Source of the DNA: Lates calcarifer
Lineage: Eukaryota > Chordata > Actinopteri > Centropomidae
Length of the DNA stretch: 64,000 nucleotides
Assembly (NCBI RefSeq): GCF_001640805.2
Contig: NC_066845.1
Location: forward strand, 18,292,307 to 18,356,306
Direction of reading: 5' to 3'
This document shows, one piece after another, positions 1 through 12,930 of the stretch (positions are counted from its first letter, which is position 1; each line of letters begins with the position of its first letter). The notes beneath the pieces were generated by a model. That model had not been told where the DNA came from. It made no database searches and saw only the letters and a list, made by a program, of their open reading frames with translations. Both the position numbers and the translations under genes were made by a program.

Positions 1-880
1 ACATTTCCTATCCTTGTTCCATGTATAGATATCATTTCTATGAATTTTATGTAATTTGTGCATTAGTCACACCTTTTACAATATTTATCCCAGTTGATTG
101 TGAGACATATCCATTATGACCCACTGTAAAGACTGGATTTTGGTTTCAACCTTCAGTAATTTAACCTCATGGTACCAGGATATCCTCAATGATGACAATG
201 TACAATGTTACATTACCGATTTGTTTTGCTCATTTGTTTTGCCTTTGAGATATGCAGATAAATATATATTATGAGGTCTTTGTTCAGTCTCTGTAAAGAA
301 AACTGATGTAAATAACTTGTTGATATTCCTTCGCTGCAAAATTACCATGTAAATTTATTAGGCTTTTTAACCATTTCTAGAAAAACAAAATTAAATGAAA
401 CATGGGGAATCACTTCCCTGTTGAATATGGTGGTAACAGACAAGCCTGGCCAATGGATGGGAAGTGTGACTGGAGGGTGTTGTAAGGGAGCCTACAAGGA
501 TCATCTGCAATCTATGCAAAGCAGCACACAGCACCCCAATGAAGAAATCACCTGGAGGGAGCAGACGATAGTGGTGATACTGAGAGAAACTTGGATTAAC
601 ACATGTTTATATTTACCAATGAAATAATGATGAATTATTAAAAGACTTCCAAGTCACAAACTGGACCAGCCCCAGACAGAACAGAAGGACACTTTTTAGT
701 GGGCGGCAAATGGACTTTCTCTGTCAACCTTGTGGTGTTGTGCAGTTGTTTTTCTTAGACTCTTGTATACAAAACAAGTAGAGTTTTAGGCCTGCAAAAA
801 AAAAGAAAATGAACATTCATGGTTTAAAATGTACGGAATAAAGTTTGGACCTAATGTCATATATTTGCTGCCTGTCTTTT
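1..880 (+). other. possible 3' UTR end of an upstream gene
   Basis: AT-rich sequence with no convincing coding frame. A canonical AATAAA hexamer lies at about 836-841 and is followed by a T/GT-rich stretch (about 885-915) that resembles a downstream polyadenylation element. This fits the end of a + strand transcript entering from the left edge. No upstream exon is in the window, so the gene cannot be named. A 68-codon open frame at 421-627 shows no recognisable protein. The alternative is plain intergenic DNA with a chance hexamer. Confidence 0.3.
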
Positions 881-3800
881 ATCCTGGTATTCTTTGTTGT
901 ATTGTTGTTCTGACTACAAGTACTGAATTTGTCTGTAAGCCAGACCTACTGAGTGGAATGTTGATGTTGGTTTGATAGGTTTGCCAATAATGCTTGTGCC
1001 TCAGTTTTCAGCATTTAGAGTATTTGCTCATCTGATATCAAGCTATTACTTTGAAATCATAAAGGCAACAGACTTGGCCGGCAGAGTAGCCTAAGCCATC
1101 AGATCATTTGACCATAATCTGTCAAACATGGGCTGCAGAGCTCTTCAGAGGGGATCGATAAGATGGGGCCAAGGCAATACAGGGAGGGACTAATAGGACA
1201 TTGATTTTGTATGAAAGCAGGTTTTGAGTGTTTGTGTTGCAGGTAACCGGTATTGACTGGCAGCCCAGCAGCATATTGACCCATGGTCTGGACTCATTAA
1301 GAGGAGCAATGCCTGGGAGGCAGGCTATCGGATGGTGGAGGAGAGGCTCCTCTCCCTTCTCATACGCCTCCTCTCCTCATGCACAGCACTCATCTGCTTT
1401 CTAATGAGGCCGGAAGGCGCTCTGGTGTGGGCCACGGAGGGAGCCCTGAGGCGCCCCGTCCTGCTATTGACAAGACCTCGGCTGTGCTTGCCGCCTGTCC
1501 AGCAACGACCAATTCATCTTGATAATGCCCTGACTACTCATCTCGCTGCTGTGTGCCGTGAGACCCACCAATCCTGTCCCATGGTATCAGCCCATAATAA
1601 CAGCGTGGATCAAACCATGGCCAGGTCATTAGGGGATGTTACTGAAAATCAATGGCGCTCCTGTGTCTCACACACTCAAGCAGGGTTTTTTTAAAAGGGC
1701 TTCTTGAAAAGACTGTTTGCCAGAATGGGGCTGGTGTATTGGGAAGACTTAAATCACTATCACTTTCAATTTAGGCCCGTGGTAATTGAGCCACATATTC
1801 CTCCAACGGGTAGCATCTGTCAGCGGCCAGCTTCACTTAAGCATAGTGTGCTTTTAGTCCTAATAATCTAGTAAACAACAGGTACTTAACCCCTGTACTT
1901 GTTACCTCATAGTGATTTCTCCTGTAACTATTATTTACCAAGCAAGCTTTGGTAGAAGGAAAACACACACCTTACATCCCCCCCGACTCAATCACTCTGT
2001 CCTGTGCTCTATCCATTTTACAGCTGAGTGTGGAACGGGCCCTCCGGAGATGAAAAGCTCCATCAATTTCACTCATCGTCTGGCAAGGTCAATTTATTTC
2101 AACACACAGTCCATCATCAGATGGGAATCAATTGACACATTGCCTAGCATATCCAACCCAAGGTGGGTTATTACAGCATCTGCAATTGTCAGCTCTTTTC
2201 CAGAGCTCTCTTCTTCACATGTTAAGGCTTTTTTTCTCTGTCTCTCTCTCTTTTGCTGGCATTGTTTATGACTTTCTATATTTACTTCTTCATTATTTGG
2301 AACATATTTCCTATTTGATGAAACATTGTTACTATGACAGGGCTTCATGTAACAGCTTGTCACAAAGAAGCGGCTGTGATACAAGATTGTGCGTGTTTTT
2401 TTGTTTTTTTTACACATTTCCCAACTATAATCCCAATTAATAGGATACGGTGGTATCTGAGGTAAGACATTGTTTTATTGTTCCATTAATCCTCTTCATT
2501 TATCTGTGAGAAAACTCAATGCTGAGGGTTTGGGATTGAATTTTCATGCTCTCAAATACCTCCAAAAAGAGCTTGGCACAGAGCTCACCCCAGATTCAGT
2601 GAACAGTGGAACAGGCCTAAGGGGCTTTTATAGAGCACAATGGCCGCTAATAACACAGTGCCAAGCTAATAAGATGGGCAACAAATGAATGGTTCAGTCC
2701 AAGCTCCTTTTCTCTCTTGCTCACTCTTCCCCCGCTGATAAAACATGTATGAAAGCGTTTTTGAGTCGCTATGTAGTGGCTCCCTAGACTTTTCCCCCAG
2801 CAAGAGCTAATGCATTAGTTCCCATTTGAAGGCTGTTTTGAAATGGAGATTGGTAATGAGACGGGAGGCCCCTGCCACGATCACATTTGGATTGCTGGGG
2901 CCTCCACTGGGCCTGGCGATTTGGGAGACCGTGGCTCTGCTCGGAGTTCAAGCCCATTGCTCTGCAGGGAGTAGAAACCCTGACGAGAGCCATTCTAAAC
3001 CTCTAAACTATATCTGAACTGTGAACTGAGGGAGAGAGCACCAAGTCAAGGGCTTTGGCAGTGGATCCCTGTCACAGCACTCTTTGTAGACTGCATGTTG
3101 TTTTGACCACCTAAAAAGGCTAACAGCATACATCCTTCCATGTTGCAATCTTTTTATAGCCTTCAATGTCAACAGAGCAGCAGCTGACAGAAACCAGGCC
3201 AGTCAGCGGTTAAGGAGCTGACTTGGAAACAGCCAAATGGTGTGAATTCCAGACCCTGGTGACAAAGTGCTGTCTAATGTCTTTGCACCTCTGGACCTAT
3301 GACAAATATTCTGGCTGTCTCACACCACCACCGCTATGGCTATGCAAGGAGACAAGCCAATGCAGCCCAGGAGAAAGAATATACTGTAAATCACTCACAG
3401 AGGAGCCTCAGATGTGAGACAGGGAGGAGTTGAAGAGAATTAAGGGAGATGGAAAAGGAGGAGGTCCAGAACAGCCACCAGCCAAAATAAGTTTTCCACT
3501 TTGATTCAATTTTGAGGATTTTTCCAGCCTTTAGTGGAACCTCACAATCTCCCACACTGGCCATATTATGTACACAAGCCATAAAAAATGAATAACATTT
3601 ATGCAGCTGGGTGCATCTGGCAGCGATAGTCCTCTCATTCAGGGACCCACAGGATGGCACTGTGCCGCCACACCACCCTCTCTGTTCTATGTATGGGCAC
3701 TAGACAAGAGAAGACTTAGGGGAGGGGTGGGTGGTGTAAAGGGAAGCTCTCAAATGCTTCGAATGAGTTTTAAAAAAATAAAGAGATTTCAAGGCAAATG

Positions 3801-6800
3801 GAGGCCATACGTGGCTCGTCCAATTTGGCACAGCTAATGCACATGATTAGCCGTAGAGACGTTAATCAAAAGTGGCTCAGTATTTGAAGGGGCGGTGAGA
3901 GGCACTGCCAGCTGGTGACAACATGGCTTGTGTGCACGGGCCAAGAGTGAAGTTTATTTGAATATGGATCTTGCCGTGACCGTATTTCTCCAGAGCTCAG
4001 TTAGCAGAGCGTTCCCTGGCTCATCACTGGGATCGCCTCAGAGCCGCTTGGCACCAGGGAAGGCGGAAGTTTTTCCAAGCCGCAGAAAGAGAATTACGAT
4101 TTAGTCCATCCCCTCTGGTGGTGTGGGCATATTCATAAGCATTTATTCAGTTTGACGCTGGCAGAGACGCAACACCTAGTTCTTGGCGTCCATGTGTGAG
4201 GATTTCCTTTCCAATATGAAATTATGAAATTGACAAAAAGGTTGTTTTTACAGCCTATGAATTAATAACACATTTAAAAATAAAACATCCTATCTTTCCA
4301 CATAAAACCATGCAATCCCTCAACTGAAAACACAGAGCTTATATTAAACTGTCAGTGTTCCCTTAGAGCCAGGGCTTGAGTTAGAATAAGACCACCAGTA
4401 GTCTAAACCAGCAACAGAGCAGCATCTGTATTCAGCTTTGTTAAGTAAGGTGGGGGGTGTTTTCTTGGTTTGATTCAACAAATTACTAACTGAGCTGTTT
4501 TGTTTCGTGTTAGTATACAGATGAAGCTGCTTTTAGTATTAGGGTTTTAGTCAAAATGTTGGATATGCCACAATAACTTTGGGAACCTGCTCATATGAAC
4601 ATCAAATGGTGCCATACTTTTTTGTGTGGTTTAATGTGTGAATGTAGGGAAATTCAGTTGCACATCAGTTAGCATCAAGAAGACACTTTACACAGGATTC
4701 CATTAATGATATGATACAAACATTTCAAATACACATTTACTGCAGTCAGATCATATCTCACTACAGCAAGCATCAAAAACAGGAATTCCTTTCCCTTCAA
4801 TCCCTGTACCAGGATAAATAGATAGATACCAGGATAAACCTGGTCAGGGAAAGAGAACGAATAATACAAACAAATAGTAGTAATAAATCATGAGTCATAG
4901 CTAACTCCACAAACATCACGCTAGCTAAATTAGCTAATGCAATAAATAGCTTATATTGAAAGGTCTGATATTTGATATTGGCCTCAAGAATTCTCTGAAT
5001 ACTAATACTAGCTAAATCATTAATGATTTATGAACAATGAGTCTTTAACTTTTTCAGTTCATTTTTAGTTCATTCATTTCTGTCACCAAAGCAAGCAATG
5101 ATGTGATTCAGTTATTCTTGTGCTTGTTACAGTTGCATCAGACAGTGAATAGTATTCCAAAATCCCAAACAGCTTTGAGAGCATCAGTCCAGGATTAGAT
5201 ACAGGACAATGGCACTGTATGGAGAAGCTGGAAACAAGTTCATTTATCTTGTAGGTAAATTCTTATTTTAAAAAAGAAATATTTAAAGATTTCATTATAC
5301 CAAAATTACTAATTTATGTGTACAATATTAATTCATAATAATTTCATACCTGAAGACCTTTAGATGAAGACTCTATATTGTCCCACTGTAGCCATAGAAT
5401 GAAAATACAGGTATACTGTTTAAACAGCATATGACTAGCCAAGTTACATAAGATATCCAGGTTACCCAGTGGCAACAAATCATAAATCTGAGTGGGCAAA
5501 TAAACAATGCTATTCAGACAACAATGCCATATGCTGATTCATACAAAGGTCACTGCTTCTGAGCATTTTAATAATATATGAAACAATCAGAAAATGTGCT
5601 AATAATAAGAAGCAATTTCCTGTCATGGATCAATGAAGTACTATTCTTCTGAACATACTACAGCTGCAGTTACTATTTCATGAAGTTCTATTGTATTTTT
5701 TTCCAGTTTGATACTGTAAGCAGGTGCTCAACATCCTTGCATGAGGTCATTCTCTTGATGCATACTGGATTCTTATTGCTTCTTTCAGCACAGTCTCAGA
5801 GTGTATTTATGTCATCAAGGCGTTATAACCTAACCCTCGCTCACAAAAATACCAAAGGAGGCTATAATAAGGTGGAAAAGGGCAGGGGGATCATATTCTT
5901 CATGAGACTGGCTTCAATGGGGCTTCTCAGCATTCCAAGCCTCGCTTTGCCTGTCTCCCATGCTTCCTCGGAAATTTGTCTGGCAGCAAACATGCTTTGA
6001 ATGGCTCTTATCTCCTATCTGGGCAGGAGTTCCATGCACCAAGATAACAAACCCTATCTTATCTTGCTGTGTTCGTTAATGTCACAGCTTAAGGGGCTTG
6101 TTCTTCCACTTGCAATGGGGCTTGCAGAGCGGATTGTTTGCAGATTAGTCAACACAGGCCTCTGGAGGTCTTGGAGCAAATTCAAAACGCTTGTCTTGTC
6201 CCACAGACGTTCTTGTGTGCGCTCACTGGCGTATTGGCTGCCTCCTGCTTTCCTGTGTCAAATGGCTGGAGTACCACACAATGGTTGGTAGGCATCATTA
6301 CACACAGAAAGATCTACAGTAATACTTATCACATCAGACAAGCTCGCCATGCAAGCCAAAACAAAAATGTGCCCCTACCCAAGGCCAACAATGTTGTTGA
6401 ATGTTTTGGGGATGATTTCTTATTATTCTGTCGCTGATTAGTGCAGAGCCTTAATCAGTGATACCATTTTGAAACAACATCTATTTGAGCTTATCAACCT
6501 AGGAAAACATTCAGGCTGCAATATTTCATGTATTTTGTCCAGTCTGTGTGGCCAGATTCATGATCATCCCTTTGTGACACAAGAGACCAGGCAAAGCTCC
6601 ATTGACTTCAGCCATCTGGCTATCTCACACAACCCTTGGCTACACAGTGGCTCACTCAGCGATTGATTGGGGTGTTGAAGGCCAGCTATTTAACACATCA
6701 GAACAACAAGTACTGCTATCAAGCTGGCCCTTCTCATGCCTCGTTTCTGTGCCGCCCAAGAATGTCTCTTATCTCTTCCCTTCTGCTTGTTGGTTTAAGC

Positions 6801-9800
6801 CAGACAGCATATGCCCACATTCCCCCTGTAATACACCGTTGTGCTTTTGGTGCAACCCTGACAGACACACTGGTTGCAGCTGAGATATGGAGGTGTTTAA
6901 CCCTTGTGTAGGTTAGTAAGAAGTGGGCCTTTAAAAAAAAAAATCTGCCTCCATACCGCAGCCTCAGGGAGGAATGTAAAAAAGGTATTTTCTTCCCAAC
7001 ATGCTCTCCTGTTGTTGCGCCAAAAGACTGACAGATGAAAATAAAGCCCTGTGTTCCATATCATTAAATCCTGCTCTCTCAGCTGATTACATTCTTATTA
7101 GAGCCTCCATTCTTCTCTCTTTATTGTTACTTCTAGTGAAACAGGCCTGATAATGTGCACTCACTCACTAGATGCACAACCTGCTCATTCCCATCTCTGA
7201 TTCTTTGTTGTCGCCGAATGGTTTTTAAATGAAAAGTGTGAGTGCGGTGTAATTATAATTCTGGGGGTATTATGAAATCAAATATCACAATGAATGTAAT
7301 TTTATTTGCTTGTAATCTCTCTCACCCAGGCTAATAGGCATTTTCAAAGGGCATTCTCAGGGGGTTTAAACGGCTGACCATCTCTAAATAGAACGGCTGC
7401 TCCGCTCTCTTGCTCTCCAGCTCTGTTCTTTTGTCTTTGATATGCAGGCAAAGAGCTTGACAGTCTGGGAGACGTGGGAGATTTGTCGGCCTGTGATCTC
7501 CATGCCTCTCTGACAAATGAGCGCCTTTGGCAGGGCTGCTGGAGGTACGGCTTCTCTGCCCTGCTGGAATCCTGATGAGACTACTCTGGAGCGGCTGGTA
7601 ATGAAGTCAGGGCACAGGACCAACCTGCTGCCAGAAATGACCTTTAATCTACACACATGCAGGTTATTTGGCATGCAGTGACTCAAAATTGCACATACAC
7701 CTTTGTGTTATTACATCTAGCACATTTTTCAGAGTGATGTTACAAAAATAGGCTACAATGCACAATTTAAATCCTTGCAGCAATGTATTTGCCACATTAT
7801 TAAAAGGCCATTTCAATTATAAATACTAATTCAATCATCTATGCTGCTTGTTACAGCATTGGCAAATAGTTTACATTTTATGTTTCTCAACAATCAGTGA
7901 TGGCTCATGTATTTGTATTCATATTTGACTAGTGAGGTAATTTAGGATGCAATCACCATCCAGTCAATCTTCATTACATCGGACTCAACTGCTCTGCCGA
8001 GCACACAATTGCCTGACATTGATTTTGCAGATTTTCTCAGTGCTTGTAATTCCTCATACAGTGCATGGTAAAGCTCTCCTCTTGGTGTGTCTGTGCAAAG
8101 TAAGATGTTAACAAATTACAACCTAAAAATTTGAATCCCCTGAGGATAAATGTGCCCATTTCAGCTCCAAATGAGCAGGAAATAGCTGATATTGATTCTG
8201 GTCGGTTCCCATTCGACACTGAGGAATCTCAAAACCACAGCGGCTCACTCAGTCCAATCCAACATGGTTGCCTTTGATTTTGTCTCTCAACCTCAGAGTA
8301 ATGAGTCATAGGAAGAACAAGCACTACCCCTTGTGGCCCAATGGGCCCAGTGCAGCATGGGTAAATGGCAGCTCCAGCTGCTCATGGGCCCCTCCTGATA
8401 AGTTAACCTTGTGATAACATGCTAATGCCTGATTAATGTTGCAGTAATTAGACACAGCTTTTCACACTCAGTTAAGAGGACATCCTCCAGCAATTAGCCT
8501 GAACCGGAGAGAGATAATTTCAGAGAGCACAGCAGAATCACGTTCCTTAGCTCGCCTCCATTCCCACTTGGCAACATTAAGGTTTATTTTCTCATTATTT
8601 CATTTAATTACTCGTTTGATGTTTTATACAGCTGCCACAAGTAATCTTTGATCCAATTAAGAAATGCTGATTGACAGTGTGGGTGTGGGATTCAATAAGC
8701 TGCATTCAATTTGCCGTTGTGACCTTATCAGAGGATCTGTGGAGGATTCACTGTTCACACTGAATGCCAACTAAAAATACAATAATTTCCCCTAAGAATA
8801 TATTCAGCATGGAGGGCACACCTTTGTGTGAAGGGGTGTGTGTGTGTTTGTCCGCTTGTGTGCCTTTAAGTATGCGTCTGTGAGAAGGCAGAATGTGTGT
8901 GCGTTGTCCTCACCACACATCTAACAATGAGGAATGAATGCATTAGCGCAGAGAGGCCCCTGTACTCACCAGTCTCCACACTGCCCATTAATAATGTACT
9001 GCCAGGGAGTAGATGGGGGTTGGTGCTGAGATTAGTCCTGCATTAAGGACTCGTTTGCTTTTTCTATTATCTATCTATTGCTATTATGAGACATGTTGGT
9101 CTTTCTTAAACAAGAAAGATCAGCCCACTTGTAATTGGACTGTAAAATCCTATATCAAAATTGTCAGTGGTCCAGCAAAGCCAGCTGTGTAATTCCCTTT
9201 CAGTGTGATCAGTGACCAGAACTCCGCTGGGGTTTTCTATGTGGACACAGTGAATGCAGTTAATATGAAAAATAAAGAGTTTTTCCACTGGTGCAACAAC
9301 TCAAATCACACTGACACAAACATTCAAATAGATGTATTTCTATAAATGAATGCCATTAACATTTTGAATTCTACTGACATCAGCATAAATTGCAAAATGA
9401 GGACATGTCAACATTTAAAGCATAGTAAACTCAGGTGGGGCACTAAAGTCACACTTGCTTTAACTGACTGGCACCAGCTATTTCATTTATGACGATCACA
9501 GGCTGATTCATCAGCTGTGTAGCTATCAGGTGACTAGTATCATCCAATTATATTCCTGCAGGTGTACAGTGTGGCAAACCTAAAGGTCTTTTTACACTGG
9601 GGGTGTTTTTTTTTCTTCCAATTAATTCACATGTCAGTTTGTTTTTTTGAAGTGTTGTTGTTGGATATTGTCTGTTTACCTCAGTGTTTATAGTATGTGT
9701 TTATTAAAGAGGGATTAGTTCTGCTGACAGAATCCACATTGCTGTTCTGTTTCTTTAAGAGCCATTCAGACAAAATCTCACCAAACATTTGCCAAAACTT

Positions 9801-9825
9801 GTCATTTCCTCGATGTAGGTGTCGC
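881..9825. other. gene-free, repeat-poor stretch; possible regulatory DNA
   Basis: About 9 kb with no open frame that has splice-consistent neighbours or a recognisable domain, and with few interspersed repeats. Many blocks (for example 2,480-3,000, 3,840-4,170, 7,080-7,660 and 8,230-8,760) have balanced composition and homeodomain-like TAATTA/ATTA cores instead of simple or transposon sequence. That is the texture of conserved non-coding elements around developmental genes. Conservation itself cannot be seen in one genome, so the regulatory reading is inference. Confidence 0.3.
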
Positions 9826-10680
9826 TGACTGCAGTGGTGGAAAAAGTACTCAGATCCATTACAAGTAAAGATCCTGCATTCAAAATCTTACTTAAGGCAA
9901 TGCAAATATTATCAGGAGTGTACTTTAAGTTTTAAAAGTCAAAGCACTCGTTCCATAGAAAAACAGCCCCCATAAGACATACACCGATCAGCCACAACAT
10001 TAAATCAGCTGCTGGTTTTAATGGTGTGGCTGAATGGTGTATATTACAATACATTATCATCATCAGAATTAGCTTTAACTGTTTTATATACAGTTGGGTA
10101 ATTTGGTCCTGTGGTTCCAAACCCAAGGGTCAGGCTCCTCCAAAGAGTCATAAGATAAATCTGAGGGGTCATGAGATTATTAATGGAAAGGGAAAGAAGA
10201 AGAGAGGTTCTGCACTCATTTACTGGGCTTTGTGTAGTTTTTGCTTTTTTGTGTAATATTGATGATTTGACTTTTCTTTTTTCTTTCTTTTTTGGCCTCA
10301 AACAGTTAAAATGAACCCATCTTAAAGGTTTAGAGGGGAGATCTTTCTTTGGTGGAACTAACAACTCATAAATATCTGAAATGTGACAAGGAGCCCCAAC
10401 TAGACACTGCTTTTTTGTAAAAGAGTCAAAAGCCACAAAGAGGTTGAAGACTTCTTGTTTTATTTTTCACAATGCACAATGTTTTTATAAGTTATAAATA
10501 TTTTGTGTAAAACGTGCTCTGAAAAATAACTGGTAATATAATACATGATTATACTCAGTAAATGTAGTGAAGTGAGAAGTACCACATAAGTATGAGGTAT
10601 GTAAGATCATCAAATGGAAATACTCAACTAAAGTGCAAGTACCTAACAATTGTATTTAAGTACAGTTCTTGAGTTCTTCT
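9826..10680. mobile_element. nested non-autonomous DNA transposon remnant
   Basis: The left edge begins with the fish repeat motif GCAGTGGTGGAAAAAGTACT. The right part (about 10,555-10,670) carries the matching inverted motif (AAATACTCAACTAAAGTGCA, then TTTAAGTACAGTTCTTGAG). These are the ends of a non-autonomous element, probably hAT-like, that is abundant in percomorph fishes. The middle is not from that element. It holds a short palindrome (9,979-10,042) and a second repeat (about 10,060-10,530), so at least two later insertions landed inside the first. No transposase is encoded. Confidence 0.6.
9979..10042. repeat. 64-bp imperfect palindrome with transposon ends
   Basis: The left arm begins ATACACCGATCAGCCACAAC and the right arm ends TGTGGCTGAATGGTGTAT. 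They pair over about 26 bases with about three mismatches around a loop of about 12 bases. The arm motif (ACACCGATCAGCCA) is the terminal sequence of a widespread fish DNA element, so this looks like two transposon ends left with almost nothing between them. It could fold as a hairpin if transcribed. Confidence 0.6.
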
Positions 10681-10682
10681 TA

Positions 10683-10860
10683 GGCTGGCTTCAAAACATC
10701 AGGTACTGAGGGGGGCACTAAGCAGAGTGTGAACAACAGGGGCCTCACTGCATCTAAGAAGAAAGAAGCTCCCTCCAAACCTGCTCAGCCTAGCACATCT
10801 GAAAAGACGAAACCAAACCACCACTCTGTATGCGAGCATGTGCTGCTTGGGCTAAGTCAC
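10683..10860 (+). pseudogene. coding-like fragment of unknown origin
   Basis: Reading from 10,687 gives about 55 codons without a stop, rich in Lys, Ser, Pro and Thr (it includes KKKEAPSKPAQPST), and ends at TAA. It starts exactly where the neighbouring transposon ends. Composition resembles a disordered protein linker more than the surrounding AT-rich DNA. No start codon, splice acceptor or family is recognised. It may belong with the eIF4G-like fragment 1.5 kb downstream, but that link is only positional. Confidence 0.2.
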
Positions 10861-11761
10861 TAATCTGTGTCTGGATCAAAATCTGATGTTTTCTTTTTCT
10901 TTTCTTTTTTTAAACTTCAGTTTGACATTATGACTGTAGATGCATGTGTAATGTGATGTGATGTAAATTCTATAAATAATAAAATAAATAGGCTATACAA
11001 TGCACTTTTGCAGTGCAGTGCATTCAACTTTGGTTTTGGATGGCAAAGAAAATTAAATAATGAGGAAAACAGCAAAGAGAGGTGAGAGTTTAGCCCTCTA
11101 CTAGAATAAAATCCTATATTCAGCTGTTTCTGCTTCTAGGCATTATTATCAGCTCTCACTGAGGAGAGGGAGGTAAGTTTAAATCTTTTAACTGAGGAAA
11201 ATTCAGCATTATTGTTTTTGGAAAATTAGTCTATTGATTGTTATAGTTGTCATATTTGATGCTGACTTGACAGGGAGCAAGCAAACAGTAAGCTACTGTA
11301 CTCAGCAACAAAACAAATGCATGTAAGTAGACCATAATTTTCAAGTTCTTTAGCAGTGCACTGGCAGGTAACTAATGTTAGCGCAGCAATACTAGCAAAT
11401 GTTAGGCATTCACGTATCCAGAACTATTTGTATCTTTTATTTTAATATGAATCGGTGCCATTATATTTCTATGTTTGTATTTTATGCAATGATATAAATG
11501 GTTGGGTAATTTAATGTGAAGTGGTCATATTTGCTGCAAAGAAGTGCTAGGCTCTTAGCCATTAGCATGTCTGATGTAAAATATGGTCTCACTCTCAGTG
11601 TTGGAAATAAATAGCAGGTTTCCACTTCTGCAGCAATTACAACCAAGAAATATGTTATGTTTTACACGATCTCTTTTATGCTGAGCAGTTTGGTGTATGC
11701 TAACAGCAGACTGCAAGAAAGCAGGCAAAGAAATGTTAATGTGAATACCGGTTAACATGGC

Positions 11762-11784
11762 AAAAAAAAAAAAAAAAAAAAAAA
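11762..11784. repeat. poly-A tract
   Basis: A run of 23 A, about 550 bp upstream of the eIF4G-like fragment. It is on the wrong side to be that fragment's poly-A tail if the fragment is a + strand retrocopy. Confidence 0.85.
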
Positions 11785-12311
11785 CTGCTTAACACTGTGA
11801 GAAAAAGCTGAGACACAGCACTCATGCTGTTCATTATATATATTCTGATGTGTGTGTTTTTGGTGAATTTATGGTATTTCTTGTTTATATTTGTAATACT
11901 TTAATTCATGTACATAATGTGCATAGAGTATGTTCCTGTGTCCTGTGTTAGTCCTAAGAAGCTGTTCTGAGGCTTACCACACAATCTTCCTCGACTAGAG
12001 CCCAGTTATCTTGAAATTGCAGATGTTCATTTTTTGTTTTTAACCTATAAGGATCAAATGGAATTAACTTTTAATCTCAAATTTTTTGTTACATCTACCT
12101 TTGGAAATATCTTCTAAAACTAAGCGAAAACAGGCCCCAAATCCATTTAACAATGTAAAGTTTGGGGTCAAATGTTTCACTTTCTGGCTCTCTCTGTCCT
12201 AATAGGCAAGTGGGGTTGCTTTGTCTTATTTGATTTACCAATCCAATATTTAATCTTGTCTCAGACTCAGAGTACAGTCAAATATTCATGTTTATTTGTA
12301 TCTGTCTGCAG

Positions 12312-12645
12312 GGGGAGGAGCATGTACAGGTGCAGCCAGATGAAGCAATGGCTTGCCAGAGTTTGGTTGCCAACATCTAATTCATCAGGGAGTTGTTTAA
12401 AATCTGGCTGCTGAGGCATGACATCATTCATAACTGCACTGGTCAGCTCCTGAGGAAAGGCGACCAGGAGTCTGGAGTGCTTGATCCATCTCCTCACCAT
12501 CACTGGCCAACAGCTGGAGCTGCTGACAGCCAAACATTGCATTGATGGATATTTCCACGAGCTGGATGAGACAGTCAAGAAGAGAGATGCTGCAGGAGCT
12601 GCTGGAACCCTGCAGGAGACACTGGCTTCAGAGTAAAGAGGGAGC
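12312..12645 (+). pseudogene. broken eIF4G-like MIF4G-domain fragment
   Basis: Conceptual translation gives FIRELFKIWLLRHDIIHNC followed, after a frame change, by ECLIHLLTITGQQLELL and a segment ending in YFHELDETVKK. This follows the MIF4G (HEAT-repeat) middle domain of translation factor eIF4G, which in functional family members binds eIF4A. The frame is broken twice: an in-frame TAA where eIF4G has Lys in the NIKFI motif (about 12,378-12,380), and a two-base loss near 12,472. Only part of the domain is present. A GC-rich open stretch of about 280 bp follows with no recognised match. It is a decayed duplicate, either a retrocopy or a stray exon block; no poly-A tail or direct repeats settle which. 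Confidence 0.6.
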
Positions 12646-12930
12646 AGTGGAGCCCTGAATCTGAACCTCCAGACTCTGCAGAGAAACCTGCTCCACTAAA
12701 CACACCAAAGAGTGAAGACTCCAGCTGTGCTCCAGAGCTGATGCCAACAGAGGACCTCCCAAAAGAGGCTCAGGACACTGAGGCAACACATCAGCGAGAC
12801 TGCTCTGAGAGTGAAGAAAGGTATGCTGGCAACAGTGTCTCCTCTGCTCCTGCTGCACAACCCCTAACTAAGAATAAGGTGGAGACAGCATCCGGGGAAG
12901 TCTCAACGGATATAGCACTAATATGACGGA
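12646..12930 (+). pseudogene. GC-rich coding-like tail after the MIF4G fragment
   Basis: An open frame rich in Glu, Ser, Pro and Thr runs through this block (it includes LMPTEDLPKEAQDTE) and ends at TGA just after 12,920. It is continuous with the MIF4G fragment in composition and strand but separated from it by a stop codon. I recognise no domain. It could be the disordered region that followed the MIF4G domain in the parent protein. Confidence 0.3.

Noticed and set aside
1332..1694. 120-codon open frame
   Set aside because: No domain, no splice-consistent partner, odd composition, and no sign of a gene around it.
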